NCBI RefSeq assembly: GCF_036625275.1
Contig: NZ_JAZKUD010000001.1
Coordinates: 210,289-274,288, forward strand
Length of the DNA stretch: 64,000 nucleotides
DNA from: Accumulibacter sp036625275
GTDB taxonomy: Bacteria; Pseudomonadota; Gammaproteobacteria; Burkholderiales; Rhodocyclaceae
Direction: 5' to 3'
Shown: positions 35,330 to 43,923 of the stretch, piece by piece
Numbering within the stretch: the first letter of the stretch is position 1
Layout: the number at the start of each line of letters is the position of its first letter
The notes under the pieces: model-generated
Told to the model about the DNA's origin: nothing
The model's database searches: none
The model's input: the letters and a program-made list of their open reading frames with translations, nothing else
Translations under genes and position numbers: made by a program

Positions 35330-36052
35330 TCATGCCGGCAGTCGGCACACCAGCAGGTTGTTGGCAAAGGGCTTGCCTTCGTTCATCGGCAGCGTTTCGA
35401 CGCAAAAGCCGAGCGCTTCGAGGAGTTCGGACCATTGCGCCAGCGTGCGTCCGTAGAGCCTCGCCAGGCGGTGGCCGCGGCAGAAGGTGACTGCGTGATC
35501 GACCCAGTTGCAGAGGTGGTAAGGGAGGCCGGCGCCGGCATCGCCGACGCGCGTGACGAACAGCCCGCCTGGCGGCAGGGCTGCCCGAATCCGCGTCAGG
35601 ACGTCCACCTGATGCGCGTGGTCGATGTAATGCAGCGCGTCGAGGATGGTCACGACCTCCGCCTGGCCGAAGTCGACTGCGCGCATGTCGCCTTGCCGGA
35701 TGTCGACGATCGGGTGTGGCTGGCCGAAGGCGCGCCGGGCGCGTTCGACATCCCTGGCCATCAGCTCATAGCCGCGCAGGCGCAGCGGTTGCGGGGCGAC
35801 CGCCCAGTCGCTTGGCCAGTGACCTTGCTCGTAGAGCGCGCGCGCCGCCAGCAGCCACGAGAACAGGCTGCCCTGGCCGCAGCCGAGGTCGAGAAAATGC
35901 CCTGTGGCGGGAAAGATGCCGCGCCTGAGAAGTTCGCGGAAGATGCAGTCGCCGGACAGCTTGCCGCGTGCATAGTGGTAGGCGAAATGCCCGCCGGCAC
36001 GGAAGGGGCGGCTGGCGTCGTCGAGCAGCGTGGACAGAAAGGGTTCGTTCAT
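35330..36052 (-). CDS. SAM-dependent methyltransferase of the aryl-polyene-type cluster
   Basis: A 240-residue class I methyltransferase with the SAM motif FLDLGCGQGSLFSWL (residues ~53-67), the acidic strand GYELMARDVERAR and ILDALHYIDHAHQVDVLTRI. In comparable clusters a methyltransferase decorates the head group or aryl ring. The ATG overlaps the deacetylase stop by 4 bases (ATGA). It is the last gene of the first run; a family A repeat follows before the ketosynthase. Confidence 0.85.
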   Translation of the reverse strand: MNEPFLSTLLDDASRPFRAGGHFAYHYARGKLSGDCIFRELLRRGIFPATGHFLDLGCGQGSLFSWLLAARALYEQGHWPSDWAVAPQPLRLRGYELMARDVERARRAFGQPHPIVDIRQGDMRAVDFGQAEVVTILDALHYIDHAHQVDVLTRIRAALPPGGLFVTRVGDAGAGLPYHLCNWVDHAVTFCRGHRLARLYGRTLAQWSELLEALGFCVETLPMNEGKPFANNLLVCRLPA

Positions 36053-36849
36053 GCCAGGGAATGGGTCAGGGTGACGGGGTTGAGGCGACTCTCCGCGATG
36101 GCCTGCAGCAGCCGCGGCAGCACGGCGACGATCAGCGCTTCGCCGGTGGGGGTGCGCGCGGCGTGGCCGTCGTGCAGCAGCAGGATGTCGCCAGCGCCGA
36201 GACGGCGGGTCAGCCGCAGGAAGACACGCTGCGGATCAGCCTCGCGGGTGTCGAAAGCGCGGCGCGTCCATGTCGCGAGTCGCAGATCGAGACGCGCCAG
36301 CACCGGGTCGAGCAGCGGACTGCGCAGCCCCGCCGTCGGCCGGAAGAAGCGTGGCGCCTGGCCGGTGAGGTCGGACAGCGTGCTCTGCGCGGCGGCGATG
36401 TCGGCGTGCATGCGGCGCATGCCGAAGGTGGCGAAGGCGGATGAATGCGAATCGCCATGGTTCTCGACGCAGTGGCCGCGGGCAACGATTTCCCGGCAGA
36501 GCGCGGGGAACCGGCGGGCGCGGCTGCCGATGCAGAAGAAACTTGCCGGCGCGCCGGCAGTGTCGAGAAGATCGAGAACGTGCGGCGTGACTTCCGGGTC
36601 CGGACCATCGTCGATGGTCAGGGCGATTTCCCGGCGTGCGCTGGCCGTGGCCGGCAGGCGCGTCAGGTTGGCGCCGAGCAGGGCGCTGCGCGGCAGCAGG
36701 CCGGCAGTCGTCAGGATCAGGTGGTTGGCGGCCAGAGCCCCGAGTGCCCACGGCCAGTGGCCCGGCATCGCCAGGACACCGAGCGCGGCTGCCCCGTGCA
36801 GGGCAAACGAGGCCTGGATGGCCGGCGAGGGATTCCAGGGTCGTGGCAT
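36049..36849 (-). CDS. Polysaccharide deacetylase (NodB-fold) of the aryl-polyene-type cluster
   Basis: A 266-residue protein with two N-terminal membrane helices (about 12-30 and 33-53), then a NodB fold: TIDDGPDPEVTPHVLD (catalytic and metal Asp, ~80-81), NHGDSH (metal His131 and His135), RFFRPTAGLRSP and LLLHDG. It should remove an N- or O-acyl group outside the membrane or at its surface; the substrate is not known. The start is the ATG five bases after the hydrolase stop. A deacetylase is not a usual aryl-polyene gene, so it hints at a sugar-containing product or a modified head group. Confidence 0.85.
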   Translation of the reverse strand: MPRPWNPSPAIQASFALHGAAALGVLAMPGHWPWALGALAANHLILTTAGLLPRSALLGANLTRLPATASARREIALTIDDGPDPEVTPHVLDLLDTAGAPASFFCIGSRARRFPALCREIVARGHCVENHGDSHSSAFATFGMRRMHADIAAAQSTLSDLTGQAPRFFRPTAGLRSPLLDPVLARLDLRLATWTRRAFDTREADPQRVFLRLTRRLGAGDILLLHDGHAARTPTGEALIVAVLPRLLQAIAESRLNPVTLTHSLA

Positions 36850-36854
36850 GTGCT

Positions 36855-37502
36855 TCAGGTCGGCAGGAATCGCCGGTCGAGAAAATGTTCCCACAGGAGC
36901 TGCCAGACAGGCCACGCGTGCCCACCAGGAACGACCTGGCTCGCGGTCGACGGGAAGCAGCCGGCAATCTCCCGCAGTCCCGCGGCAAAGCGGTCTTCGG
37001 CACCGTAGCCGACGAAGACCGGGAAGTCGGCCGGCGGCTTCTGCAACCACCGCCAGACACGGAATTCGTAGTCGGCGAGTTGCTCGGCAGAGGGCTGCCA
37101 GCAGGCCAGCCCGCCAGCGTCAGCGATGGCGTCGGCGGTTAGCCGGCTGCCAGGGTAGGGGGCAAGCAGGCAGAGGCCATCGACGCTGCCTGGCGAATCG
37201 GCCTGCTGACACAGCGCCAGCAGGCCGCCGAGCGAGATGCCGCCCAGCCAGAGGTTCCGGCAGCCCTGCGCGCGCGCCGGCGACAGGACTTCTTCCTGCA
37301 GCGCGGGCAGGGCCTCGCCGCTGGAGATCATCGCCAGGTCGAGGTCTACCGCCAGGAGGTCGATCGGCAGGCGGCGCCGCGTGATGGCGCTGAAGAAACC
37401 GGCGCTGACGAAGTCCGCCGCGCCCATGTACGCGCCCGGCAGCAGCACCAGCCGCGTCGGTGCGCCGGTGATCCGGCCGAGGGTTCGCAGGGGTGTGCTC
37501 AT
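36855..37502 (-). CDS. Alpha/beta hydrolase of the aryl-polyene-type cluster
   Basis: A 215-residue alpha/beta hydrolase with the nucleophile elbow GGISLGG (Ser90), a late Asp in GAEDRFAAG and a His in GGHAWPVW, forming a plausible triad. It could be the thioesterase that releases the chain or an esterase acting on the product. The ATG overlaps the MMPL gene stop by 4 bases, and the deacetylase starts 5 bases after its own stop. Confidence 0.8.
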   Translation of the reverse strand: MSTPLRTLGRITGAPTRLVLLPGAYMGAADFVSAGFFSAITRRRLPIDLLAVDLDLAMISSGEALPALQEEVLSPARAQGCRNLWLGGISLGGLLALCQQADSPGSVDGLCLLAPYPGSRLTADAIADAGGLACWQPSAEQLADYEFRVWRWLQKPPADFPVFVGYGAEDRFAAGLREIAGCFPSTASQVVPGGHAWPVWQLLWEHFLDRRFLPT

Positions 37503-39838
37503 GCCTGCGGCGTCGGCTGGGCGAAGCAGGCCGAGAGGAGCAGTGCCAGGATCGCGCCCGGGCCGACGGTGATGCCCAGCGCCTGCAGGACGGGCACCTG
37601 CGAAGTCGCCAGCGTGCCGAAGCCGATCGCGGTCGTCAGGGCGGCGATGAGCATCGAGGCGACCGTCCGCGGTTCGCCGGCCAGCCGGCCGCCGAGGCGG
37701 TCGAAAAAGAGGGCGTAGTTGGAACCGACGGCGACGATCAGCAGCATGCCGACCAGATGCAGCAGTTGCAGGCGGACGCCGGCCAGATTGAGGGCGGCGG
37801 TGACCAGCAGGACCGCCAGCAGCAGTGGCACGATCACCTGCAGCACGCGGCGGGGCGAACGCAGCGTTGCGCCGAGCAGGCCGACGATGGCGACGAACCC
37901 TCCCAGCGAGAGGAGCCGTGCTTCGTCGAGGTAATGCGCATACAGCTTGTCCAGCTCGGTCTTCAGGTCGATCAGCAGCGCCCCGGAACCCGCCAGGGTC
38001 GCGCGCAGGGCTTCGGCGTCGAGTGCGCGCAGGCGGTCACCGGACGGCGGCCGCAACGGCAGGAGGACGCTCCAGCCGTTGCGCCGCGGCAGCAGCAGGG
38101 CGTCCACGGCGAGCGCCAGACTGGTGCCGTGCAGCGCTTCCGGGCCGATGATCGGCGCTGCGCGCGCCACGTCGATGTCGTGCAGGAAAGGTTCGAGCTT
38201 GCCGGCGGCGAGCGGCGAATCGGCCAGCGCCAGCGGCAGACGCTCGCGCAGTTGCGCCACCGAGGGCAGGCTGGCGCGCCGCGCGAGCTGGGTTGCTGCA
38301 CTGGGCAGGAAGCGGACCGGCGACTCGTAGCCGCCGATGACGCCGGCCGCGCGCAGCCGGTCGAGCTGGACGCCCGTACGTTCGGCGGCCTGCAGCGCCT
38401 GTTCGCGGTCGGCGGCGCTGACCACGACCAGCAGGCGGGCGTCGGGCGCGCCGAGGTCGGCGCGCAGCGCGCGGTCGGTGGCCAGGTCTTCGGTGCTGGC
38501 CGTGCTCAGGGCCGCGAGTTCATGGCTCCACAAGGGGTCACGGTTGGCGATCAGACTGGCGGCGGCGAGTGTGGCGAGGCCGATGATCGGCCAGCGCAGC
38601 CGCGGTAGCCAGACGGCGAGTCGCGCAAACGCCTTGCCGAGCGTGTTCAGGTCGCGTGCCTCGACGCCGACCGGGAGCAGTTGTGGCAGGACGAAACGCG
38701 TGACGGCGGCGGCGGTGAGCAGGCCAATCAGCGAATACAGGCCGAGTTGGGCCAGTCCGGGAAAGCCGGACAGGAGGAGAACCGCGAAGCCGCAGACCGA
38801 GGTCAGGACGCCGAGACGGATCGTCGGCCAGAAGCGGGCGCGCCAGGTCGTGGTGTCGCCACGTTCGCTCTGGACGAAATAGTAGATCGAGTAATCGACG
38901 GCCTCGCCGATGAGCGCCGAACCGAAACCGACGGTGATCCCGAAAACCGTGCCAAAGGCGAGGCTGACGGCGACCATGCCGGCCAGCGCGCCGCTGACCA
39001 CCGGCAACAGGCTGAGGCTCATCAGTCCGAACGAGCGGTAGACGAAATACAGCAGGCCGGCGATGGCCAGCGTGCTGATCAGCGACAGCCTGGCGACTTC
39101 CGCCTGGATCGTCGCCCGGGCATGCACGGCAAATACGGCCGGGCCGGCAATCTGCAGGCTGGCGGCCGGCACCCCGGCGGCTGTGCGGGCGGCGGCGAAC
39201 GCTTCGCGAACCACATCGAGCGCCCTGGCCTGTGCGTCGGTGTCTGAACCCAGGGCGGCGGTCTGCGCCAGCAGCACTGCCCGTTCGCCGTCGCGCGACG
39301 ACCAGACGCCGGCGCGGCTGTCGGGCTGGGCGCCGGCATCGAGTCCGAGCAGCAGACCGATCAGTTCGCCGGTCGGGTCCTGCGGCAGCAGCCGTTTGAC
39401 CAGCAGGCCGGCGGGCGAAGACAGCAGGTCGATGCTCTCGGCGATCGCGGCGCGCAGGCCGGCAACCGAAAAACGTTCCGGCGTCACCGCCGGGCTGAGC
39501 AGGTAGCGATGGCGGAACAGGAACTCGCGGTCTGCGTCGAGACCGTGCGCTTCGCCGTTGCGTACGGCGATGAACTCGGGCTGGCTGGCGAGCCGCGCAC
39601 GCAGTTCGCGGGACAGCGCTGCCCGTTGCCCGGCATCGCCGCCGCTGACGCCCAGCATCAACAGTCGCGTGACCGCACCCTCCCTGAGTTGGTCGACGAG
39701 CACCTGCTGCCCGGCACTGGGGTGTGCCGGCAGGAAGAACGACATGTCGGCCGAGAAGCGGCTATGCCAGACGATCGCCGCGCCGGCGAGCATCGCCATC
39801 GACCAGAGAACGAGGGTACGGAGGGCGGTGACGGTCAC
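37499..39838 (-). CDS. MMPL/RND-superfamily lipid exporter (ApeM-like)
   Basis: A 779-residue protein with about 12 membrane helices in two bundles, each after a large periplasmic loop. Recognisable MMPL parts are GFGSALIGEAVDYSIYYFV and, near the end, a second bundle (IVAVGSNYALFFDRL). In aryl-polyene clusters this gene moves the product or its lipid carrier across the inner membrane. It starts with GTG in a 4-base overlap (GTGA) with the LolA-like gene and overlaps the hydrolase ATG. No antibiotic-resistance role is implied. Confidence 0.9.
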   Translation of the reverse strand: MTVTALRTLVLWSMAMLAGAAIVWHSRFSADMSFFLPAHPSAGQQVLVDQLREGAVTRLLMLGVSGGDAGQRAALSRELRARLASQPEFIAVRNGEAHGLDADREFLFRHRYLLSPAVTPERFSVAGLRAAIAESIDLLSSPAGLLVKRLLPQDPTGELIGLLLGLDAGAQPDSRAGVWSSRDGERAVLLAQTAALGSDTDAQARALDVVREAFAAARTAAGVPAASLQIAGPAVFAVHARATIQAEVARLSLISTLAIAGLLYFVYRSFGLMSLSLLPVVSGALAGMVAVSLAFGTVFGITVGFGSALIGEAVDYSIYYFVQSERGDTTTWRARFWPTIRLGVLTSVCGFAVLLLSGFPGLAQLGLYSLIGLLTAAAVTRFVLPQLLPVGVEARDLNTLGKAFARLAVWLPRLRWPIIGLATLAAASLIANRDPLWSHELAALSTASTEDLATDRALRADLGAPDARLLVVVSAADREQALQAAERTGVQLDRLRAAGVIGGYESPVRFLPSAATQLARRASLPSVAQLRERLPLALADSPLAAGKLEPFLHDIDVARAAPIIGPEALHGTSLALAVDALLLPRRNGWSVLLPLRPPSGDRLRALDAEALRATLAGSGALLIDLKTELDKLYAHYLDEARLLSLGGFVAIVGLLGATLRSPRRVLQVIVPLLLAVLLVTAALNLAGVRLQLLHLVGMLLIVAVGSNYALFFDRLGGRLAGEPRTVASMLIAALTTAIGFGTLATSQVPVLQALGITVGPGAILALLLSACFAQPTPQA

Positions 39839-40401
39839 GGCTCGGGAAGGTGTTCGATGCTGATCACGGCACGGTCGCCGTCGGCCTGCAGATACTCGAT
39901 GCTGTGGATGCGGTTGCGTTGGCCGGCGATACTGATCTTCTGAACGATGGCGGCGATCGCCTGGTCGCTTGGCAGCAGGGTGAGTGTCCAGCGCTCGCGG
40001 TTGCCGGCAAGATGGAGCGCATAGTTCCTTTCGAGCGCCTGGCGGTTGCCGGTGAGCGCCCCGCGGATGCTGTCGACGAAAGCCCGGGCCTCCGGCTGGG
40101 CAGTCAGATCGATGCTCAGTTTCTGCTGGCCGCGCTCGATGGTCAGCCGGTCCTTGTCGAGCAGCAGCGTTTCCGGGCGCGGCGTCAGTTGTCGCTTTTC
40201 CAGCCGGTCGGGCGTCGTGAAGCGCATTTCACCACTCGCCACGAGCGGCCGGTCGAGCAGCGCGAGGTATTTGGTCTCGACGAAGCGCGCCTTGCCGCCG
40301 CGCGTCCGGGCAAGCTCGTCCATCAGTTGCGCCAGATCCCAGGCGGCCAGCGCCGGAGTGGTCAGCGCCGTCAGCAACAGGGCGGCGAGCAGTCGCTTCA
40401 T
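39835..40401 (-). CDS. LolA-like periplasmic lipid carrier (ApeL-like)
   Basis: A 188-residue exported protein with a signal peptide (MKRLLAALLLTALTTPALA) followed by a LolA/DUF-type half-barrel (GKARFVETKYLALLDRPLVASGE, FTTPDRLEKR). It probably carries the hydrophobic product through the periplasm between the MMPL pump and the outer membrane. The ATG overlaps the acyltransferase stop by 4 bases (ATGA). Confidence 0.88.
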   Translation of the reverse strand: MKRLLAALLLTALTTPALAAWDLAQLMDELARTRGGKARFVETKYLALLDRPLVASGEMRFTTPDRLEKRQLTPRPETLLLDKDRLTIERGQQKLSIDLTAQPEARAFVDSIRGALTGNRQALERNYALHLAGNRERWTLTLLPSDQAIAAIVQKISIAGQRNRIHSIEYLQADGDRAVISIEHLPEP

Positions 40402-41309
40402 CGCGCCTTCTGCCAGAAGTCGAAGAAGTTGAACCAGTTGTAGGGAGCCTGCCGGCAATAGTACTCAAGGCGGCTGACGTAGCGGGCCTGCGCCGCGCGC
40501 ATCGCCGCCTCTCGGTCGGGCGCCGCCACCTGCGAAAAATCGGCCAGCGTTTCGAAGTGGAGGCGGTAGCGGTTGCCGCCCAGATACAGCCCGGTCATGA
40601 AGAACACCGGCCGGCGCAGCATCGCCGCCACCCGGAACGGTCCGATCGGAAAGGCCGCCGGCTGGCCGAGGAAGTCATGTTCCTGCGTCGCCTCGTCGGC
40701 CAGCGCACGGTCGGCCAGCATGCCGACCAGATAACCCCTGTCGAGCTTGTCGCGTGCTTCGAGCATCGACTCCAGGCGGCCAAGGGGGATGATGTCCTGA
40801 ACCGCTGCCGGATTGATCGCGGCCAGCGTGGCGTTGATCTTGCGGGCATTTTTTTCGTACATCAGCATCGCCACCTTGAGGCCGGCGCGACCGCGGGCGA
40901 CCGCGCGCAGGACTTCGAAGCTGCCGAGGTGGGCGCCGATCAGCAGCGCGCCCGGCTGTCTGGCCAGCGCTGCATGCAGGGCTTCGCTGCCATGCACCTC
41001 GATGTCGAACAGGTCGAAGCGGTCATTGAGCAGGTAGACCCGGTCGTGGATCGTGCTCGCGAAGGCGAGGACGTGACGGTAACCGTCAGACCATTCGGCC
41101 CAGCGTCCGAGGGAGCGGCCGAGGTAGTTTCGACTGGCGCGCCGCGCCTGCGGCGAAAAGAACAGGAAATACAGCGCGATCCCGTAGAGCACCAGGCGGC
41201 CCACGCGTCGGCCGAGGGTCAGGGAGATCCAGACCATCAGCCGCAGGATCGCAAGATTGCTGCGCTCCCGCTGGTGCAGCCAGGCGGCGGCGTGTTGTCC
41301 GCTGCTCAT
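40398..41309 (-). CDS. Lysophospholipid acyltransferase family protein
   Basis: A 303-residue membrane-associated protein like lipid A/LPLAT acyltransferases (HtrB fold). It has a helix near residues 35-50 and the catalytic region GALLIGAHLGSFEVLRAV; the family's HxxxxD/E pattern appears as His-x5-Glu-like spacing and should be checked. Further parts are GYLVGMLADRAL and FPIGPFRVAAML. It would attach the polyene acyl chain to a lipid or sugar head. ATGA overlap with the hotdog gene. Confidence 0.87.
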   Translation of the reverse strand: MSSGQHAAAWLHQRERSNLAILRLMVWISLTLGRRVGRLVLYGIALYFLFFSPQARRASRNYLGRSLGRWAEWSDGYRHVLAFASTIHDRVYLLNDRFDLFDIEVHGSEALHAALARQPGALLIGAHLGSFEVLRAVARGRAGLKVAMLMYEKNARKINATLAAINPAAVQDIIPLGRLESMLEARDKLDRGYLVGMLADRALADEATQEHDFLGQPAAFPIGPFRVAAMLRRPVFFMTGLYLGGNRYRLHFETLADFSQVAAPDREAAMRAAQARYVSRLEYYCRQAPYNWFNFFDFWQKAR

Positions 41310-41608
41310 GGGCCCGGTTGCAGGTGCCCGGCAGCCACCTCGCGTCCGTCGGCGAGGACGGAGAAGACGATGCTCGCGTCCGCCCTTTCATGCAACTGGA
41401 AAATGAGCGCCTGGCCCGGGCCGACGGGGCTGAAGAATTTGCTCCGGGCGATCTGCCAGACGACAGCCGGTCTGCCCAGCAAGGCTTCGGCGAAGTGCAG
41501 CGCGCGGTCGAGCAGAACGACGCCGGGGACGATCGGCCGGTCGGGGAAATGTCCGGAGAAGGCCGGGTGCCCGGCGGCAACGATCCATTCGAAATCAGCG
41601 CGACGCAT
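41306..41608 (-). CDS. Hotdog-fold dehydratase (ApeI-like)
   Basis: A 100-residue short hotdog protein, opening FEWIVAAGHPAFSGHFPDRPIVPGV, the His-containing helix pattern of FabA/FabZ relatives, with VLLDRALHF. It acts as a 3-hydroxyacyl-ACP dehydratase in aryl-polyene synthesis. The ATG at 41608 sits inside the end of the ligase gene (14-base overlap). Confidence 0.85.
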   Translation of the reverse strand: MRRADFEWIVAAGHPAFSGHFPDRPIVPGVVLLDRALHFAEALLGRPAVVWQIARSKFFSPVGPGQALIFQLHERADASIVFSVLADGREVAAGHLQPGP

Positions 41609-42950
41609 CGCGGGAAGTCGTCCGGCAGGATTCGTACAGCGCCTGCAACTCGGCGCGTGGCAGTTTTCCGGTGCTGTTGCGCGGCAACGCATCGACCAGG
41701 AACAGGGGCCGTGGCAGGAAGGCCGCGTCGACCCGCTGCCGCAGCCGGGCGAGCACTTGCCGCCCGGTCAGTTGCGGGGCAACGGCGAACGCGCACAGGC
41801 GCGTGATGCCTTGCGGCGATGCGCTGTCGGGTTCGAAGAAAGCACCATCGACGACGCCGGGGATGGCCGTGATCTGGTGGTCGAGGTAGGCCAGCGAGCT
41901 GCGCTTGCCGGCAATGCTGATCAGGTCGGCGTTGCGCCCGAGCAGCATGAAGCGCCCGTCGGGCAATAGTTCGATCTCGTCGGCCAGGGCGACACGGCCT
42001 TCGATATGCCCGCCGAAGGCAACGGTCCGGTCGCCCTCCCGTTCCAGACAGACCCCGTCGAGCGGCCGCCAGGCAGGGTCCGCGAGCAGGCGCCGACTGG
42101 CCAGTTGGCCGCTTTCGGTACACCCGTAAATCTCGTGCAGCGGGGCGCCAAAACGGGATTCCGCGGCCGTGGCGAGTTGCCGCGAGAGCGGGGCGGTGGC
42201 CGACAGCAGCCGCTCCACGGTCGGAAGTTCGACCTCGGCGGCAAGCAGCGTGCCGAGATGAAAAGGCGTGCTGACCAGGAGCCGGGGCGACGGCACGGAC
42301 TGCAGCGCGCAGACAATGTCCTGTGGATAGAAGGGCTTGCCCGACCAGAACGGCGAATTGCCGTGCAGGGCGAGCAGCACCGTCGATTCGAATCCATACA
42401 TATGCTGTGCCGGCACGGTGCCGACGATGGTGTGCCGAGGTCCGTGCAGCAGACCGAGCCGGCCGGCTTCGGCGCGGGCATTGCGGACCAGCGATCCCCA
42501 GGACTTGGCGTGTGCGACCGGCAGGCCGGTCGATCCCGAGGTGTAGGCGATGATCGCCACCCGTTCGGCAGGGATGTCGGGGATTCGGGCGACGGCTTCG
42601 GGGGAAGCGGCCAGGCGATCGGGGAAGTCGACGCGCGGCAGGTCGAGACTGTCGAAAGCGCTGTCGCAGAGGCAGAAGACGTCCGGATGCTGGCGCCGGA
42701 TCTGGCGCAGCGTTTCGACCGATTGGGACGACGGCTGCAGACTCGTGCGCCCCCCCAGCAGGCCAGCCGCCAGGCCGACGCTGAAGCGATAGCGGTCCTG
42801 GCAGAGGTTCAGGAAATACGGGCTGGCCGGCAGGATCGTGGTCAGCGCCGACGCGCTGGCGAGAAAATCGCGCACCGTTGCCGGGCCATCTGGCAGGTAG
42901 GCAAAGAGGTCGTCGAGGCTGCTGTGTCCGAGCAGCGGCAGCGCGCTCAT
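41595..42950 (-). CDS. AMP-dependent acyl/aryl ligase (ApeH-like)
   Basis: A 451-residue ANL-superfamily ligase with YTSGSTGLP (residues 136-144), HMYGFESTVLLAL, YGCTESGQLASR and the C-terminal PRNSTGKLPRAEL. It activates the aryl or acyl starter as an adenylate and loads an acyl carrier protein. The two ACP genes nearby are its probable partners. The ATG overlaps the membrane protein stop by 4 bases. Confidence 0.9.
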   Translation of the reverse strand: MSALPLLGHSSLDDLFAYLPDGPATVRDFLASASALTTILPASPYFLNLCQDRYRFSVGLAAGLLGGRTSLQPSSQSVETLRQIRRQHPDVFCLCDSAFDSLDLPRVDFPDRLAASPEAVARIPDIPAERVAIIAYTSGSTGLPVAHAKSWGSLVRNARAEAGRLGLLHGPRHTIVGTVPAQHMYGFESTVLLALHGNSPFWSGKPFYPQDIVCALQSVPSPRLLVSTPFHLGTLLAAEVELPTVERLLSATAPLSRQLATAAESRFGAPLHEIYGCTESGQLASRRLLADPAWRPLDGVCLEREGDRTVAFGGHIEGRVALADEIELLPDGRFMLLGRNADLISIAGKRSSLAYLDHQITAIPGVVDGAFFEPDSASPQGITRLCAFAVAPQLTGRQVLARLRQRVDAAFLPRPLFLVDALPRNSTGKLPRAELQALYESCRTTSRDASR

Positions 42951-43624
42951 CGGTCGTTCGCCAGGGAACCCGGTTGGCGTGCTGCCTCACGGTAGCCACG
43001 GATGGTATCGGCAATCCGGGTACGATCCGCCGGTGGCAAGACACGCTGTCGGACCAGATATTCGCCGACAAACATCAGGCCCAGGAGGGGCATGGTCAGA
43101 AGATTGGCAAAGATTGACCAGACGGTCGGCGACGCAAACAGGAAGAGGGCGGTCGACAGGCTCGCAGTCGTCCCGAAAAAGGCAGTCCAGGCGATGGTCA
43201 CCTGCCGCGTGTAGCGCACCTGGGCGTCCGAAACGACGCCGTGGTGGGCCAGACGGGCGAAGCGGGTGACCAGCGGCTCGCCCTGGCCGATCAGGCTGCG
43301 TCCGAACAGCAGGCCAAGCGCCAGGTTGGTGCCCGCGTGCTGGAGGTAATACAGCAGGGCAACATTGTGCCGTAGCGCCTGCCATTGCCAGGCGAGCAGG
43401 AGGGTTGCCGCCAGTCCGCCGGTCGCCGACAGCCAGCGTTGCCGCGGGTCCACCCGCCACAGCAGGAGAACGACGACCACCACGATTGGCGCGCTGGCCA
43501 CGGCCACGGCCAGGTCGGAAGCCCCTGCACTGGCGCTGGTTTCGTGCGCGAGCCACGTCCAGGCGATCAACAGCCCGCTCAGGCTGCTCACGCGCAGGAG
43601 CCTGGCCGGCGTGATCACGGTCAT
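42947..43624 (-). CDS. Membrane protein of the aryl-polyene cluster (ApeG/COG4648-like)
   Basis: A 225-residue inner-membrane protein with about five to six helices (e.g. LSGLLIAWTWLAH, APIVVVVVLLLWRV, LLYYLQHAGTNLALGLLFG and LLTMPLLGLMFVGEYLVR). The pattern and the position between the ligase and ACP match the conserved COG4648 protein of aryl-polyene loci, of unknown activity. The gene overlaps both neighbours by ATGA. Confidence 0.85.
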   Translation of the reverse strand: MTVITPARLLRVSSLSGLLIAWTWLAHETSASAGASDLAVAVASAPIVVVVVLLLWRVDPRQRWLSATGGLAATLLLAWQWQALRHNVALLYYLQHAGTNLALGLLFGRSLIGQGEPLVTRFARLAHHGVVSDAQVRYTRQVTIAWTAFFGTTASLSTALFLFASPTVWSIFANLLTMPLLGLMFVGEYLVRQRVLPPADRTRIADTIRGYREAARQPGSLANDR

Positions 43625-43905
43625 TTCGTCCGTTGGCTGGCGATGTGCGCTGCCAGCGTACGCAAGGACGAGAAGATGCGCACGTTGTCGTCGTTGTCCG
43701 AACGCAACTGAAAACCATAGCGCTTCGAGACGACCAGCGCGACCTCAAGGACGTCGATCGAATCCAGCCCGAGTCCTTCTCCGAACAGCGGCGCATCCGG
43801 TTCGATGTTCCCCGGATCGAGATCCAGATTGAGCGCCGAGACGATCAGGTCGGCGACTTCTGCCAGGAGGGTTTCAGCGGTGTGGGGGCTGGTTTCTTGG
43901 GACAT
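43621..43905 (-). CDS. Acyl carrier protein (ApeF-like)
   Basis: A 94-residue ACP. The phosphopantetheine Ser is in GLGLDSIDVLEVAL (Ser49). The ATG at 43905 has GGGAAA close upstream; a GTG one codon before is an alternative. It carries acyl intermediates; longer than the usual 80 residues because of an N-terminal extension. Overlaps the ApeG-like gene by ATGA. Confidence 0.92.
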   Translation of the reverse strand: MSQETSPHTAETLLAEVADLIVSALNLDLDPGNIEPDAPLFGEGLGLDSIDVLEVALVVSKRYGFQLRSDNDDNVRIFSSLRTLAAHIASQRTK

Positions 43906-43923
43906 CACGTTTTTCCCGTGGAG

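Noticed and set aside
35177..37384. Plus-strand 735-codon frame across the deacetylase and methyltransferase
   Set aside because: Shadow of three minus-strand genes with clear catalytic motifs; no recognisable domain of its own.
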